Shown here piece after piece: positions 39,512 to 48,913 of a stretch of 64,000 bases of DNA; position 1 is the first letter of the stretch; the number at the start of each line of letters is the position of its first letter. The position numbers and the translations under genes are program-made. Origin of the DNA: an uncultured Paracoccaceae bacterium (GTDB lineage: Bacteria > Pseudomonadota > Alphaproteobacteria > Rhodobacterales > Rhodobacteraceae); assembly GCA_947498645.1 (NCBI GenBank), contig CANMKS010000001.1:2642032-2706031 (forward strand), given 5' to 3'. The notes under the pieces are model-generated. The model was not told the origin of the DNA. It saw nothing but the letters and a program-made list of their open reading frames with translations, and searched no databases.

Positions 39512-39790
39512 CTAGGGTTGTCTATAACGTTGCAATGTCGTGGCCTTCAGCGCTGCCTCTCCGTGGCTGTCAACGGCCTGCTCCCACTCCGCAAATTCTT
39601 CCTCGGACAGGTCGTATCTTTCCAATGCCTCTTTCCTTGTGATCAGCCCGGACAGGACTGCCCGCAGTACCGCTGCCTTGCGTGACGCCACCCATCGTCT
39701 GGTGTCTTTGCTGGGCAGGTCGGCCCGTGTCATGACCGATCCGTCCGGCAACATCACGGACCTTGGGCCTTCCACCTTTCTCAGATACAT
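39512..39790 (-). CDS. sciP: SciP, small CtrA inhibitory protein (DUF1153)
   Basis: A 92-residue helix-turn-helix protein, highly conserved in alphaproteobacteria: MYLRKVEGPRSVMLPDGS, TRADLPSKDTRRWVASRK and ALERYDLSEEEFAEWE. In Caulobacter SciP binds CtrA at its promoters and blocks RNA polymerase recruitment in swarmer cells. The gene is upstream of ctrA in the same direction, giving inhibitor and target in one locus. It is divergent from mnmA. Length and sequence match the family end to end. Confidence 0.95.
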   Translation of the reverse strand: MYLRKVEGPRSVMLPDGSVMTRADLPSKDTRRWVASRKAAVLRAVLSGLITRKEALERYDLSEEEFAEWEQAVDSHGEAALKATTLQRYRQP

Positions 39791-39920
39791 GTCGCACCCC
39801 TTTTCATTTACTTTGCCAAAGCTTATGCAGTGCAGTGCTTAAAGAGTGGTGTAGCGCCCCCTTGAGAGTGCCTCGCATTTTCCTATATTTCATCGCGAAC
39901 CCAATCCATCTGGACCCGTC

Positions 39921-41060
39921 ATGCCGCTTGATACACCTTTAAACTCGCTTGGCTTTGCCAAACCGCCCGCGCAAACGCGCGTCGTTGTGGCGATGTCTGG
40001 TGGCGTCGACAGTTCTGTTGTTGCGGCGATGCTGGCAGAGGAAGGTTACGATGTGGTTGGCGTCACATTGCAGCTTTATGATCATGGTGCGGCCCTCGCC
40101 AAGAAAGGCGCCTGTTGTGCCGGGCGCGACATTCATGACGCACGCCGCGTGGCCGAAGAGATGGGCTTTCCCCACTATGTGCTGGACTATGAAAACACCT
40201 TCCGCGAAGCGGTGATGGATGAATTTGCCGACAGCTATCTGGGTGGGGCGACCCCTGTGCCCTGCATACGCTGTAACGAGCGGGTAAAGTTCAAGGACTT
40301 GCTTGAGACAGCAAAGGATCTGGATGCCGATTGCATGGCGACGGGCCACTATATCCAGCGCAAGATGGGTGATGCCGGGGCAGAATTGCACGCAGCGGCG
40401 GATCCGACAAAGGATCAAAGCTATTTCCTGTTTTCCACCACGCAGAATCAGCTGGATTACCTGCGGTTTCCCCTGGGCCATCACGTGTCCAAGGAAGAAA
40501 CGCGCGCGCTTGCAAGCAAATATGGGCTGAGCGTGGCGGACAAGCCTGACAGTCAGGACATCTGCTTTGTGCCCAACGGTGACTATGCGGCCGTGATTGA
40601 AAAACTGCGCCCCGGTGCCGCGGAACCCGGTGAGATCGTCGATGCCGATGGCAATGTGCTTGGCACCCATAAGGGTGTGATCCACTACACCATCGGGCAA
40701 CGGCGTGGTTTGGGGATCGGCGGGCTGGCCGATCCGCTTTATGTGGTCAAACTGGATGTGGATCAAAAGCAGGTTGTTGTCGGCCCCAAGGACATGCTGG
40801 CCACCCGCCGCGTGCCGATCCGCGAGATCAACTGGATCGGCGGCGGCAAGCTGACGGATATGGGCGAGCGTCAGATTGCGGTGCGTGTGCGCTCGACCCG
40901 CCCTCCAACCGATGCGGTTCTGCGCCCGATCTCGGACACCGAGGCGGAAGTCGAATTGCTTGTGGCCGAACAAGGTGTGTCACCGGGACAGGCCTGTGTA
41001 TTCTATGACCCAGAGAGCACGCGTGTGCTGGGTGGTGGTTGGATCTGGCGCGGCGCATAG
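39921..41060 (+). CDS. mnmA: tRNA-specific 2-thiouridylase MnmA
   Basis: A 379-residue enzyme that thiolates uridine-34 in tRNA-Lys, -Glu and -Gln. The PP-loop is SGGVDSS in the N-terminal ATPase domain. The catalytic cysteines are in PVPCIRCNE and in [12 protein letters not shown]. The C-terminal beta-barrel follows ([20 protein letters not shown]). Starting at ATG 39921 it reads through directly. It is divergent from sciP across 130 bp. Sulfur would come from a cysteine desulfurase outside the window. Confidence 0.96.
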   Translation: MPLDTPLNSLGFAKPPAQTRVVVAMSGGVDSSVVAAMLAEEGYDVVGVTLQLYDHGAALAKKGACCAGRDIHDARRVAEEMGFPHYVLDYENTFREAVMDEFADSYLGGATPVPCIRCNERVKFKDLLETAKDLDADCMATGHYIQRKMGDAGAELHAAADPTKDQSYFLFSTTQNQLDYLRFPLGHHVSKEETRALASKYGLSVADKPDSQDICFVPNGDYAAVIEKLRPGAAEPGEIVDADGNVLGTHKGVIHYTIGQRRGLGIGGLADPLYVVKLDVDQKQVVVGPKDMLATRRVPIREINWIGGGKLTDMGERQIAVRVRSTRPPTDAVLRPISDTEAEVELLVAEQGVSPGQACVFYDPESTRVLGGGWIWRGA

Positions 41061-41172
41061 CCTGCGACGCGCCATTGCAACAAGTCTCACATGTCTGTGT
41101 GGCCTCTGGCTTTTGCGCGGCGATTGGCCCCATTTGGGATCAAAGCAACGCAATGGAACCCCGGAGACTGAC

Positions 41173-41631
41173 ATGCCCATCACACGCCGCCACCTGCTGA
41201 CCCTTGCCATCGCCGCGCCCGCGGTTGCGGCCTTCGCCCCAAGCGCAATGGCTGCAACACCTGAGATCTACGCAGAGGACGGCATCGCCATTGATGGTAC
41301 CGATGCTGTTGCCTATTTCACCGAAGGCGCACCCATCGCGGGTGATGAAGCGATTACCTTTGACTATATGGGCGCGACATGGCGCTTTGCGTCCGAGGAA
41401 AACCGCGACATGTTCGCGGCAGACCCCACAGCCTATGCCCCACAATATGGTGGCTACTGCGCATTTGCGGTCAGCAAAGGTGCCACCGCCCCCACCGCGC
41501 CGGACGCCTGGACGATTGTTGATGACAAGCTGTACCTGAACTTTTCCACCAGTGTGCGGGAACGCTGGCGTCAGGACATCCCCGGCAACATCGCGGCTGC
41601 TGACGCAAATTGGCCGGGTGTGCTGGGGTAA
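41173..41631 (+). CDS. YHS-domain protein with Tat signal
   Basis: A 152-residue exported protein. The leader ITRRHLLTLAIAAPAVAAF carries twin arginines and an alanine-rich cleavage region (AMA-A near 29). The mature part is a YHS-type domain: DGTDAVAYFTEGAPI, TWRFASEENRDMFAADPTAYAPQYGGYCAFAV. YHS domains usually bind metal. The GGYCAFA cysteine is the likely ligand. Role unknown. Periplasmic copper or iron handling is a guess by family. GGAG at 41163-41166 fixes ATG 41173. Confidence 0.85.
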   Translation: MPITRRHLLTLAIAAPAVAAFAPSAMAATPEIYAEDGIAIDGTDAVAYFTEGAPIAGDEAITFDYMGATWRFASEENRDMFAADPTAYAPQYGGYCAFAVSKGATAPTAPDAWTIVDDKLYLNFSTSVRERWRQDIPGNIAAADANWPGVLG

Positions 41632-41806
41632 ACCGGTTTGACCGCTGCATCTGATCACACGTCACCATTCGTGATGGCGCGTGGTCAGTTTGTGGCAGCC
41701 CAGAACAACAAGACGGCCAACACCTGACGCAACAATTCAAGTTGCGACTGCCCCATGTTGCACATTCTGCTGGCAGAAAATCCGCTTGCCGTTTACTCAA
41801 GCAAAC

Positions 41807-42670
41807 ATGATTTACAAAACCGCATCAGACTGGCGCAACGCCCCGCAAAAGCGTATTCTGCTTTTCGCAATGTCCGGTTTGGGCAAGACCTATCTGTCGA
41901 CCATGCTGCGCAGCACTGGTGATTGGTTTCACTATTCAATCGATTACCGGATTGGCACGCGTTATATGGGCGAAAAGATCGCCGACAACGCCAAACGCGA
42001 GGCGATGAAAGTGCCGTTTCTGCGGGAACTTCTGCGTTCCAATTCGATCTATATCGGCTCCAACATTTCATTTGATGACCTCAAACCGATGTCATCCTAT
42101 CTGGGCAAGCCCGGCGATCCGGCACGTGGTGGCCTGGCGTGGGAAGAATATACCCGCCGCCAGGACGAGTTTCAGCAGGCCGAGGTCGCAGCCCTGCACG
42201 ACACAAGCTATTTCATCGACCGGTCGGTAGCGCTTTATCAATACCCTCATTTCGTCTGCGACACAGGCGGGTCGATCTGCGAATGGGTTGACGCGGATAA
42301 CCCCAACGATCCGATCCTGACCGATCTTGCCGCCAATACGCTGATGGTCTGGATCGAAGGAACCGAGGCGCATACCGCCGAGCTGATCCGCCGGTTCGAT
42401 GAGGAACCCAAGCCAATGTCATATGATCCGGCATTCCTGCTGGCCACATGGCAGGCCTATCTGGCGGAATTCAACGTGGCACCGGATAAAGTGGACCCCG
42501 ATGATTTCATTCGCTGGGCCTTTGCAAAGGCGCTGGCACATCGTCAGCCACGCTATAAGGCGATGGCGGATAAATGGGGGATCACGGTGCCGCAAGCGGC
42601 CGTCGAGCAGGTCAAAGATACGGAGGGCTTTGTCAGCATGATTGCTGGCGCCCTTGAGATGCGCGGCTAA
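41807..42670 (+). CDS. P-loop ATPase/kinase-like protein of unknown role
   Basis: A 287-residue protein beginning MIYKTASDW, with Walker A of the form A-M-S-G-L-G-K-T at residues 21-28. It has an unusually constant middle part (FHYSIDYRIGTRYMGE, IYIGSNISFDDL, YPHFVCDTGGSICEW), suggesting a specific substrate pocket. I recognise it as an uncharacterised Rhodobacteraceae family but not by function. The phosphate loop with a short protein resembles small-molecule kinases. ATG 41807 is chosen because the upstream 42 codons look like read-through. It is followed by metA 36 bp on, so the two may be co-transcribed. Confidence 0.78.
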   Translation: MIYKTASDWRNAPQKRILLFAMSGLGKTYLSTMLRSTGDWFHYSIDYRIGTRYMGEKIADNAKREAMKVPFLRELLRSNSIYIGSNISFDDLKPMSSYLGKPGDPARGGLAWEEYTRRQDEFQQAEVAALHDTSYFIDRSVALYQYPHFVCDTGGSICEWVDADNPNDPILTDLAANTLMVWIEGTEAHTAELIRRFDEEPKPMSYDPAFLLATWQAYLAEFNVAPDKVDPDDFIRWAFAKALAHRQPRYKAMADKWGITVPQAAVEQVKDTEGFVSMIAGALEMRG

Positions 42671-42706
42671 GCCGCCTATCTCTGCCCTCTTATCAGGAAT
42701 TGACCT

Positions 42707-43621
42707 ATGCCTATCAAACTGCCCTCTGCCCTGCCCGCCTATGACGTCTTGAACAACGAAGGCGTGATGGTGCTTGATGAAGACAGCGCCGCCCATCAGG
42801 ATATCCGCCCGCTGCGGATCGCATTGCTGAACCTGATGCCCAAGAAAATCCAGACCGAAAACCAGTTTGCCCGGCTGATCGGGGCCACCCCATTGCAGAT
42901 TGAGCTGTCACTGGTGCGCATGTCTGAACATCAGACCAAAAACACCGCCGCCGAACATATGGCCGAATTCTATCAACCGTTCTCGGCTGTGAAGGACCAG
43001 AAATTTGACGGACTGATCATCACCGGCGCACCGATTGAGCATCTGCCGTTTGAAGATGTCACCTATTGGCAAGAACTGACCGAGGTTTTCGCCTGGACCC
43101 AGACCCATGTGCATTCCACCTTTGGCGTTTGCTGGGGCGGCATGGCGATGATCAACCATTTCCACGGCGTGAAGAAACACATGCTGGACCAGAAGGCGTT
43201 CGGCTGCTTTCGACATGTGAACACAGCGCCTGCATCGCCCTATCTGCGCGGTTTCTCTGACGATTGCGTCATCCCGGTCAGTCGCTGGACCGAAATGCGG
43301 CAGGATGAGATTGACGCCGCCGGGCTGACCACGCTGATCACCAGCGATGAGGCAGGCCCCTGTCTGGTGGAAGATCCGGCGCATCGGGCGCTCTATATCT
43401 TCAACCATTTTGAGTATGACAGCGGCACGCTCAAGCAGGAATATGATCGCGATGTGGCGAACGGCACACCGATCAACGTGCCAATGAACTACTATCCGGG
43501 CGATGACCCCACGCAACAGCCGCAAAATCGCTGGAGAAGTCACGCGCACCTCCTATATGGAAACTGGATCAACGAAATTTACCAAAGCACACCGTTTGAG
43601 TTGGAAAAAATTGGCAGTTAA
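42707..43621 (+). CDS. metAA: Homoserine O-acetyltransferase, MetA type
   Basis: A 304-residue enzyme of methionine synthesis that acylates L-homoserine. The nucleophile Cys142 lies in [10 protein letters not shown], with His and Glu of the triad in FNHFEYDSG. Residue 111 is Glu ([10 protein letters not shown]), where E. coli MetA has Gly. In this family that residue gives acetyl-CoA rather than succinyl-CoA preference, so the product should be O-acetylhomoserine. The gene starts 36 bp after the ATPase gene, leaving no room for a riboswitch. Its end overlaps a hydrolase frame. Confidence 0.93.
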   Translation: MPIKLPSALPAYDVLNNEGVMVLDEDSAAHQDIRPLRIALLNLMPKKIQTENQFARLIGATPLQIELSLVRMSEHQTKNTAAEHMAEFYQPFSAVKDQKFDGLIITGAPIEHLPFEDVTYWQELTEVFAWTQTHVHSTFGVCWGGMAMINHFHGVKKHMLDQKAFGCFRHVNTAPASPYLRGFSDDCVIPVSRWTEMRQDEIDAAGLTTLITSDEAGPCLVEDPAHRALYIFNHFEYDSGTLKQEYDRDVANGTPINVPMNYYPGDDPTQQPQNRWRSHAHLLYGNWINEIYQSTPFELEKIGS

Positions 43622-44603
43622 GGCGCTTTCATATACCGCAGTCGCCCTTGGCATCGCAGCCATGGCAACGGGGCTTACGGCCAACTACCGGGCCGCGCAG
43701 GCCGAGGCGGCCTATCCCCCGCTGGGCCAGTTTGTCGCGGTCACTGGTGGTCAGGTCCACTATGTGCAGGAAGGCTCTGGCCCACATGTGATCCTGCTGC
43801 ATGGCGCCGGCGGCAACCTGCGTGAATTCACCTTTGATCTGATGGGACGGCTGACAGACCGCTATACAGTCACGGCCTTTGACCGTCCGGGGTTAGGTTA
43901 TACCGACCGCGTGCCCGGTGTGGCCGAGGGCCTAACGGCGACCGAAGGCGACAGCCCGCAGGATCAGGCAGCCATGCTGCGTGAGGCCGCGCTGAGCATC
44001 GGGATCACCGATCCGATTGTCGTGGGGCATAGTTTCGGGGGCATCGTCGCCTATGCATGGGCCGTTGCGGGGTTGGATGAAGACAGCCCGGTGAATGCCA
44101 AGGCGGTTGTCTCATTGGCTGGGGTCACGATGCCCTGGCCCGGCGGGTTGGACCGCTACTACACGGTAAATGGCAGTGCGCTGGGCGGTGTACTGACAAT
44201 CCCTGCGATCTCTGCACTGGTGCCGCAAAGCGTCGTCAGCAGCAGTATTGAGGCCACCTTTGCCCCGCAAAGCGCACCAGAGGGCTATGGCGACTACATC
44301 GGCGCCGGGTTGACGTTGCGACCCAATAGTATGCGCGCCAATATCCGTCAGGTGAACACATCACGCCCGCAGGTCGTGGAACTGGCCAAGCGCTACCCCG
44401 AACTGTCGCTGCCGATTGAAATTGTGCATGGCGAAGAGGATAAGACCGTGCCCATTCACGTTCACGCCGAAGAGGTTGCCAAGATCATCCCGCAGGTGAA
44501 CACAACCCGCCTGCCCGGTGTGGGTCATATGCCCCATCACGCAGAGCCCGATGTTGTGGTGGATGCGATTGACCGGGCAGCCGCGGATGCGGGCCTGCGT
44601 TAA
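43557..44603 (+). CDS. Alpha/beta hydrolase with N-terminal membrane anchor
   Basis: About 348 residues from ATG 43557, which lies inside the end of metA. A TTG at 43611 is an alternative, and neither has a good ribosome-binding site. A hydrophobic helix ([18 protein letters not shown]) anchors or exports it. The hydrolase core shows HGAGGN for the oxyanion hole, GHSFGG with the nucleophilic Ser, and GVGHMPH with the catalytic His. Substrate unknown: esterase, epoxide hydrolase or haloalkane dehalogenase-like reactions are all possible. Overlap with metA suggests coupling. Confidence 0.8.
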   Translation: METGSTKFTKAHRLSWKKLAVKALSYTAVALGIAAMATGLTANYRAAQAEAAYPPLGQFVAVTGGQVHYVQEGSGPHVILLHGAGGNLREFTFDLMGRLTDRYTVTAFDRPGLGYTDRVPGVAEGLTATEGDSPQDQAAMLREAALSIGITDPIVVGHSFGGIVAYAWAVAGLDEDSPVNAKAVVSLAGVTMPWPGGLDRYYTVNGSALGGVLTIPAISALVPQSVVSSSIEATFAPQSAPEGYGDYIGAGLTLRPNSMRANIRQVNTSRPQVVELAKRYPELSLPIEIVHGEEDKTVPIHVHAEEVAKIIPQVNTTRLPGVGHMPHHAEPDVVVDAIDRAAADAGLR

Positions 44604-44670
44604 AATACGCGATCAACGCGCATTCCCACCGGTTTTCCGTGTTATCGTCTGCGGTATCGGAGGGTTTTAG

Positions 44671-45027
44671 ATGAAACGCGATATGGATCTTATTAGAGAG
44701 CTGCTGCTGCGGTTTGAGGCGGCAACCACGCCCTATCTTTCCGTCACAGATCTGGTCAGTCACGATATCCCCAACGCCGCATCCATCGAATTCCATGTCA
44801 CGCTGATGCAGCAGGATGACCTTTTGTTCGATTGGGGGCATGGTCTGGCCCCTTCGAATAAGGGCTACGACCTTCTTGATATGATCCGTGACGATAAAAT
44901 CTGGGCAAAAACCAAATCGGCAGCCGTAGATGTCGGTGGGTTTACCGGGGATGTTCTGATTGCCTTGGCAAAAGGATTCATCAAGCAAAAGCTGGAACAG
45001 CATACTGGGCTAAAGGTCGATCTCTAA
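44671..45027 (+). CDS. DUF2513 protein
   Basis: A 118-residue small protein beginning MKRDMDLIRELLLRFE, the signature start of DUF2513, continuing with VSHDIPNAASIEFHVTLMQQDDLL and ending IRDDKIWAKTKSAAVDVGG. Homologues are frequent in phages and mobile elements as well as in chromosomes, and function is unknown. The predicted fold is a small winged-helix-like domain, so nucleic-acid binding is possible. GGAGGG lies just upstream. No phage gene flanks it here. Confidence 0.75.
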   Translation: MKRDMDLIRELLLRFEAATTPYLSVTDLVSHDIPNAASIEFHVTLMQQDDLLFDWGHGLAPSNKGYDLLDMIRDDKIWAKTKSAAVDVGGFTGDVLIALAKGFIKQKLEQHTGLKVDL

Positions 45028-45162
45028 TCACTGTGGGTCTAGCGACAAATACGTGCCCCGAAATAGCCGGCGCCTAACAGCGCCGCTCTCACGCTACAAA
45101 CCATAATTGCGCTTCGCATCACAAACCCCCATATATGTTTCAAGACGTTTGGGAGAGTTTTC

Positions 45163-46032
45163 ATGGATTTACCTTTTGATGGCGGGATCAGCCGCTATTA
45201 CGCTGAAAATGCCCCCGATGACGTGCGTCAGGCCGTGAAATCTGCCAAAAAAGGCAAGATCATCAATGCGAGCTACCCCTACGACAAACGCTGGAAGCGC
45301 AGCGCATACGAAGAGGCGCTGGCCGCGTTGCAGATTGAACTGGTCCGTATGCAATCCTGGGCGCGCGAAACCGGACAACGCATCGCGATTGTCTTTGAAG
45401 GCCGTGATGCAGCGGGCAAAGGTGGTACGATCAAGCGGTTCCGCGAAAACCTCAACCCGCGTGGGGCCAAGATTGTGGCATTGTCGAAACCGACGGATGT
45501 TGAAGCGGCGCAATGGTATTTTCAACGCTATATCGCACACTTGCCGGCCAAAGGTGAAGTCACCGTCTTTGACCGCAGCTGGTACAATCGCGGCGTTGTT
45601 GAACATGTTTTTGGGTTCTGCACGCCCGAGCAGCGCGAACGCTGGTTTGCCCAGGTGCCAGAGTTCGAGGACATGCTGGTCAAGGAAGGCATCAAGGTTT
45701 TCAAGATCTGGCTGAATGTGGGCCGCGCCACGCAGCTCAAACGGTTTCTGGACCGGGAAAGCGACCCGCTCAAGCAGTGGAAACTCAGCTGGATCGACGT
45801 CGAAGGGCTTGGCAAATGGGACGAATACACCGATGCCATTAGTGAAACACTGGAACGGACCCATACAGATCACGCCCCATGGACCATCGTGCGTTCGGAC
45901 GACAAACGCCGTGCCCGCGTGCAGGTGATCCGCCACGTGCTGAGCCAGTTGGATTACACTCACAAGAACCCGCAGGCATTGGCCGCAATTGACCGCCAAA
46001 TCGTCGGAGGCCCGGACCTCTGGAATGCCTAA
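45163..46032 (+). CDS. ppk2: Polyphosphate kinase 2
   Basis: A 289-residue kinase of the PPK2 family, transferring phosphate between polyphosphate and nucleotides (class I members favour ADP/GDP phosphorylation or NTP use). Walker A is [11 protein letters not shown] (79-89), the lid region follows, and the DRSWYNRG block and an ERWF-containing helix are intact. The start at ATG 45163 sits 7 bases after GGGAGAG. The end overlaps a TetR regulator gene by 8 bp, so the regulator may tune this gene. Length is that of single-domain PPK2. Confidence 0.92.
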   Translation: MDLPFDGGISRYYAENAPDDVRQAVKSAKKGKIINASYPYDKRWKRSAYEEALAALQIELVRMQSWARETGQRIAIVFEGRDAAGKGGTIKRFRENLNPRGAKIVALSKPTDVEAAQWYFQRYIAHLPAKGEVTVFDRSWYNRGVVEHVFGFCTPEQRERWFAQVPEFEDMLVKEGIKVFKIWLNVGRATQLKRFLDRESDPLKQWKLSWIDVEGLGKWDEYTDAISETLERTHTDHAPWTIVRSDDKRRARVQVIRHVLSQLDYTHKNPQALAAIDRQIVGGPDLWNA

Positions 46033-46642
46033 ACGCGGTTATCATCATGGCAATCTGCGCGAGGCGCTGATCTCTGGCTGTCTGACGCTGATCGAAAAGC
46101 GTGGACCAACCGGGTTCACCCTGTCGGAGGCCGCGCGCGAGGCAGGTGTCACCCCCGCTGCCGTTTACCGGCATTTTGAAGGCCGCGAAGACCTGATCGC
46201 GGCGGCGGCCCATCAGGGCTATATGCTCTTTGGGGATTTGATGGAGCACGCTTACGGCAATGGGCAGCCATCGGCACTTGCAGCGTTTGAGGCCACAGGC
46301 CGTGCCTATCTGGCCTTCGCGCGCAAGCATCCCGGCTACTACATCGCGATGTTTGAATCAGGCATTTCAATCAATCGCACACCAGAGCTGAACGCCGTCG
46401 CGACCAAAGCCATGGGCGTGCTTGAAAAGGCGGCAGAAGAGCTTTCACAGCACATCCCGGCAGACAAACGCCCCCCACCACAAATGTTCAGCGCCCATAT
46501 CTGGGCCTTGTCGCATGGTGTGGTCGAACTTTTCGCCCGTTCCAACCCCGGCACACAAAGCCCGTTTCCCCCCGAGGATCTGCTCGAGTCAGGGATCGGG
46601 ATCTATCTGCGCGGGTTGGGCCTGATTGAACCTGATAATTAA
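46025..46642 (+). CDS. TetR/AcrR-family regulator
   Basis: A 205-residue repressor. The N-terminal HTH ([15 protein letters not shown], then [27 protein letters not shown]) is classical TetR. The C-terminal ligand domain has the WHG-type start region ([20 protein letters not shown]). The gene overlaps ppk2 by 8 bp and is co-oriented, so it probably regulates this unit or itself. The inducer is unknown. ATG 46025 is the first with the GYHHGNLR start typical of the family. Confidence 0.9.
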   Translation: MPKRGYHHGNLREALISGCLTLIEKRGPTGFTLSEAAREAGVTPAAVYRHFEGREDLIAAAAHQGYMLFGDLMEHAYGNGQPSALAAFEATGRAYLAFARKHPGYYIAMFESGISINRTPELNAVATKAMGVLEKAAEELSQHIPADKRPPPQMFSAHIWALSHGVVELFARSNPGTQSPFPPEDLLESGIGIYLRGLGLIEPDN

Positions 46643-46652
46643 GAGATAACAA

Positions 46653-47168
46653 ATGGATAGTCGGTTTGCGGTGTTCTTCTTTATGGTCGGCTGGTCGGAC
46701 ACCTACCTGAATGATTGTCCTACAGAGTGCCTTCAGGAAACACAGGCACCAGAGCGGTTCCATATCCAATATGGTGACACCTATTTTCAGGAAGACGTCA
46801 TCGGTGACGAGGTTTTTGTCAGCTACGATCTGCCCAGACGCTATGGCGCCGTGCAGCCCACCGTTGGCGCAAGCCTGACGAATGAGAACGATCTCTGGAT
46901 TGGTGCGGGGGGCAAATGGTCCAGCGAACGTATCTCTGACAGCCCGATCTTTATCGAACTGTCTCTGATGCCGGGTGTCTATCTGCAAGGTGACGGCCCC
47001 GACCTTGGCTTTCCGGTGCAGTGGCGCGGTTCACTGGGGGCCGGTGTGAATTTCGGGGATACCGGCAGCCTGTCAGTGTTCTTCGATCACCGCTCCAACG
47101 CCAACGCAAGCGAGGTAAACCCAGGAATTGAAACGCTGGGGATCAGGCTGTCGTATCAACTGGACTGA
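46653..47168 (+). CDS. PagL-like lipid A 3-O-deacylase / acyloxyacyl hydrolase family protein
   Basis: A 171-residue barrel-like protein. The catalytic triad positions of PagL are kept with exact spacing: His146, Ser148 (DHRSNAN) and Glu160 (NPGIET), matching H126, S128 and E140 in Pseudomonas PagL. The barrel strands (PTVGASLTNENDLWIGAGG, VQWRGSLGAGVNFG) are present. No conventional signal peptide is seen, as the N-terminus MDSRFAVFFFMVGWSDTYL is short, so export and true start are in doubt. It could be an upstream start in a different arrangement. The gene follows the TetR gene closely. Confidence 0.75.
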   Translation: MDSRFAVFFFMVGWSDTYLNDCPTECLQETQAPERFHIQYGDTYFQEDVIGDEVFVSYDLPRRYGAVQPTVGASLTNENDLWIGAGGKWSSERISDSPIFIELSLMPGVYLQGDGPDLGFPVQWRGSLGAGVNFGDTGSLSVFFDHRSNANASEVNPGIETLGIRLSYQLD

Positions 47169-47185
47169 ACCGACGATCCTGAAAC

Positions 47186-47216
47186 GAAAAAGGGCGGCCC
47201 AACCGGACCGCCCTTT
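47186..47216 (-). terminator. Terminator of the rplM-rpsI transcript
   Basis: AAAGGGCGG (47189-47197) pairs with CCGCCCTTT (47208-47216). On the minus strand the stem is followed by five Ts, so it ends rpsI transcription. On the plus strand it also lies just after the PagL-like gene and may serve both directions. Confidence 0.85.
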
Positions 47217-47236
47217 CGCAATTCTGAAACCAGCGA

Positions 47237-47737
47237 TTAACGCTTGGAGAACTGGAAGCTACGACGCGCCTTGCGCTTACCGTACTTCTTACGCTCAACC
47301 ACACGGCTGTCGCGTGTGAGAAAGCCTGCAGCTTTCAACGCGGCGCGTAGTGTTGGATCATAAAGTTGCAGTGCTTTGGACACACCGTGCTTCACCGCAC
47401 CGGCCTGACCAGAAAGGCCACCACCAGCAACAGTTGCCATGACGTCGAACTGATCGACAACACCGGCAACCTGAAACGGCTGACGCAGGATCATTTGCAG
47501 AACGGGACGGGCGAAATACTTGTCCATCTCTTTGCCGTTCACAGTAACCTTGCCGGAACCTGGCTTGATCCAGACACGGGCAACCGCGTCCTTACGCTTG
47601 CCAGTGGCATAGGACCGACCCAGCGCGTCACGGACGGGCTCGCGGGTGATGGCGGTCTCGACCACAGCTTCGGGTGCAGCTTCCACACCTTCAGCGACTT
47701 GACCCAGGTCTTCGAGCGAATTGACTTGATCGGCCAT
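47237..47737 (-). CDS. rpsI: 30S ribosomal protein S9
   Basis: A 166-residue small-subunit protein. The S9 core ([21 protein letters not shown] to the invariant [17 protein letters not shown] end, which reaches the P-site tRNA) follows an acidic extension of about 38 residues ([19 protein letters not shown]) found in alphaproteobacterial S9. It starts at ATG 47737, sharing one base with the rplM TAA stop, so they are co-translated. Confidence 0.97.
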   Translation of the reverse strand: MADQVNSLEDLGQVAEGVEAAPEAVVETAITREPVRDALGRSYATGKRKDAVARVWIKPGSGKVTVNGKEMDKYFARPVLQMILRQPFQVAGVVDQFDVMATVAGGGLSGQAGAVKHGVSKALQLYDPTLRAALKAAGFLTRDSRVVERKKYGKRKARRSFQFSKR

Positions 47738-48198
47738 TATGCAGTCCTCGTGTTCTTTTTGTTCATGGATTTGACATCCAGAACTTCGGGCTTCTGGGCG
47801 TCCATGCCATGCTCTGTGCCCGCGAAGACACGCAGGTGAGTCATTTGCTGACGGCTAAGCTTGCCACCGGGCAGCATCCGCTGCACGGCTTTCATGATGA
47901 CGCGCTCTGGGTGCGCACCTTCAAGAATATCGGCTTTGGTCTTTTCTTTGATCCCGCCGGGGTGGCCTGTGTGCCAGTAATACTTTTCATCACGCTTGTT
48001 ACCAGTCATCTGGATTTTCTCAGCGTTGATGACAATCACGTTGTCGCCCATATCCATGTGCGGCGTGAAGGATGGCTTGTGCTTGCCGCGCAAGCGCATT
48101 GCGATGATCGAGGCAAGACGACCCAGAACAACGCCTTCAGCGTCGATCAGGATCCATTTCTTGTCGATATCCGCAGGTGTTGCGGTAAAGGTTTTCAT
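47737..48198 (-). CDS. rplM: 50S ribosomal protein L13
   Basis: A 153-residue large-subunit protein, early in 50S assembly. Recognised by [49 protein letters not shown] and the [18 protein letters not shown] block. First gene of rplM-rpsI, followed without a gap by S9. The approximately 240-bp region to its 5' side, AT-rich near 48300-48345, should hold the promoter. Confidence 0.97.
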   Translation of the reverse strand: MKTFTATPADIDKKWILIDAEGVVLGRLASIIAMRLRGKHKPSFTPHMDMGDNVIVINAEKIQMTGNKRDEKYYWHTGHPGGIKEKTKADILEGAHPERVIMKAVQRMLPGGKLSRQQMTHLRVFAGTEHGMDAQKPEVLDVKSMNKKNTRTA

Positions 48199-48442
48199 AT
48201 CTCACCAATGGTTTGGGGCGGCCGTTAGGGCCACCGTCATTCAGATTGGGGTGTTATAGAGGGTGCGCGGATGCAGTCAAGCGCCTAATGGTCGCAAAAA
48301 AGTAGCAATATCAATGTATTATGAATTAGGTATCTATTTACCCCACTTACTTTCCACTATGCCCACAGGATTTGCCAGGGTCGTCGTCATATCATCAAAT
48401 GCCTGCAAATAACGCGGCTCTGACAGGCATGTCTGCCCATGT

Positions 48443-48862
48443 CTACTTAGGTGGAATCGAATAGGTCAGGCTGGCGCGTGCGACTGGTGCCGTCTGCCCG
48501 GCGCTGGTGATCAACGCATCACCCACGGCCAACACCCGCCCCAGTTTCAGTAACCGCACCTCACAAATCAGATCAGTGTCGGCCACAGGCTTGCGCATGA
48601 AATCGATGGAACAATTTGTTGTGACGGCCAGCGCCACCGGGCCAATCTGCGCAAGGATCGCCAGATACATTCCCACATCGGCCAAGGAAAACATCGACGG
48701 ACCCGAGACCGTCCCACCCGGCCGCAAATGCCGTGTGGCAACCTGCAAGCGCACACGCACCCCATCCTCGGTCAGCTCTTCGATCAGAAAATCATCGCCA
48801 AGCTGCGGGAACTCACGCGACACAAACGCCTGTAGCGCCGGAATATCCATCTGTGGTTTCAT
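48443..48862 (-). CDS. PaaI-type hotdog thioesterase
   Basis: A 139-residue hotdog-fold protein. The thioesterase signature GGTVSGPSMFSLADVGMYLAI holds the catalytic acid/glycine helix, and the later strand (NCSIDFMRKPVADTDLICEV) is standard for the PaaI/YbgC-like group. It hydrolyses acyl- or aryl-CoA, with substrate undefined. It is divergent from an enoyl-CoA hydratase gene across about 50 bp, which supports a role in fatty or aromatic acid CoA metabolism. Confidence 0.88.
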   Translation of the reverse strand: MKPQMDIPALQAFVSREFPQLGDDFLIEELTEDGVRVRLQVATRHLRPGGTVSGPSMFSLADVGMYLAILAQIGPVALAVTTNCSIDFMRKPVADTDLICEVRLLKLGRVLAVGDALITSAGQTAPVARASLTYSIPPK

Positions 48863-48913
48863 CTGTCTTCACCCTGCATTACCTTACAGCCAAACCAACA
48901 GAAGAGAGCTGAA

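Noticed and set aside
39939..40973. 344-codon minus-strand frame across mnmA
   Set aside because: It is antisense to mnmA, whose PP-loop and catalytic cysteines are intact. The frame is not supported by any motif.
42671..42706. SAM riboswitch in front of metA
   Set aside because: Only 36 bp separate metA from the previous gene, too short for a SAM-II aptamer.
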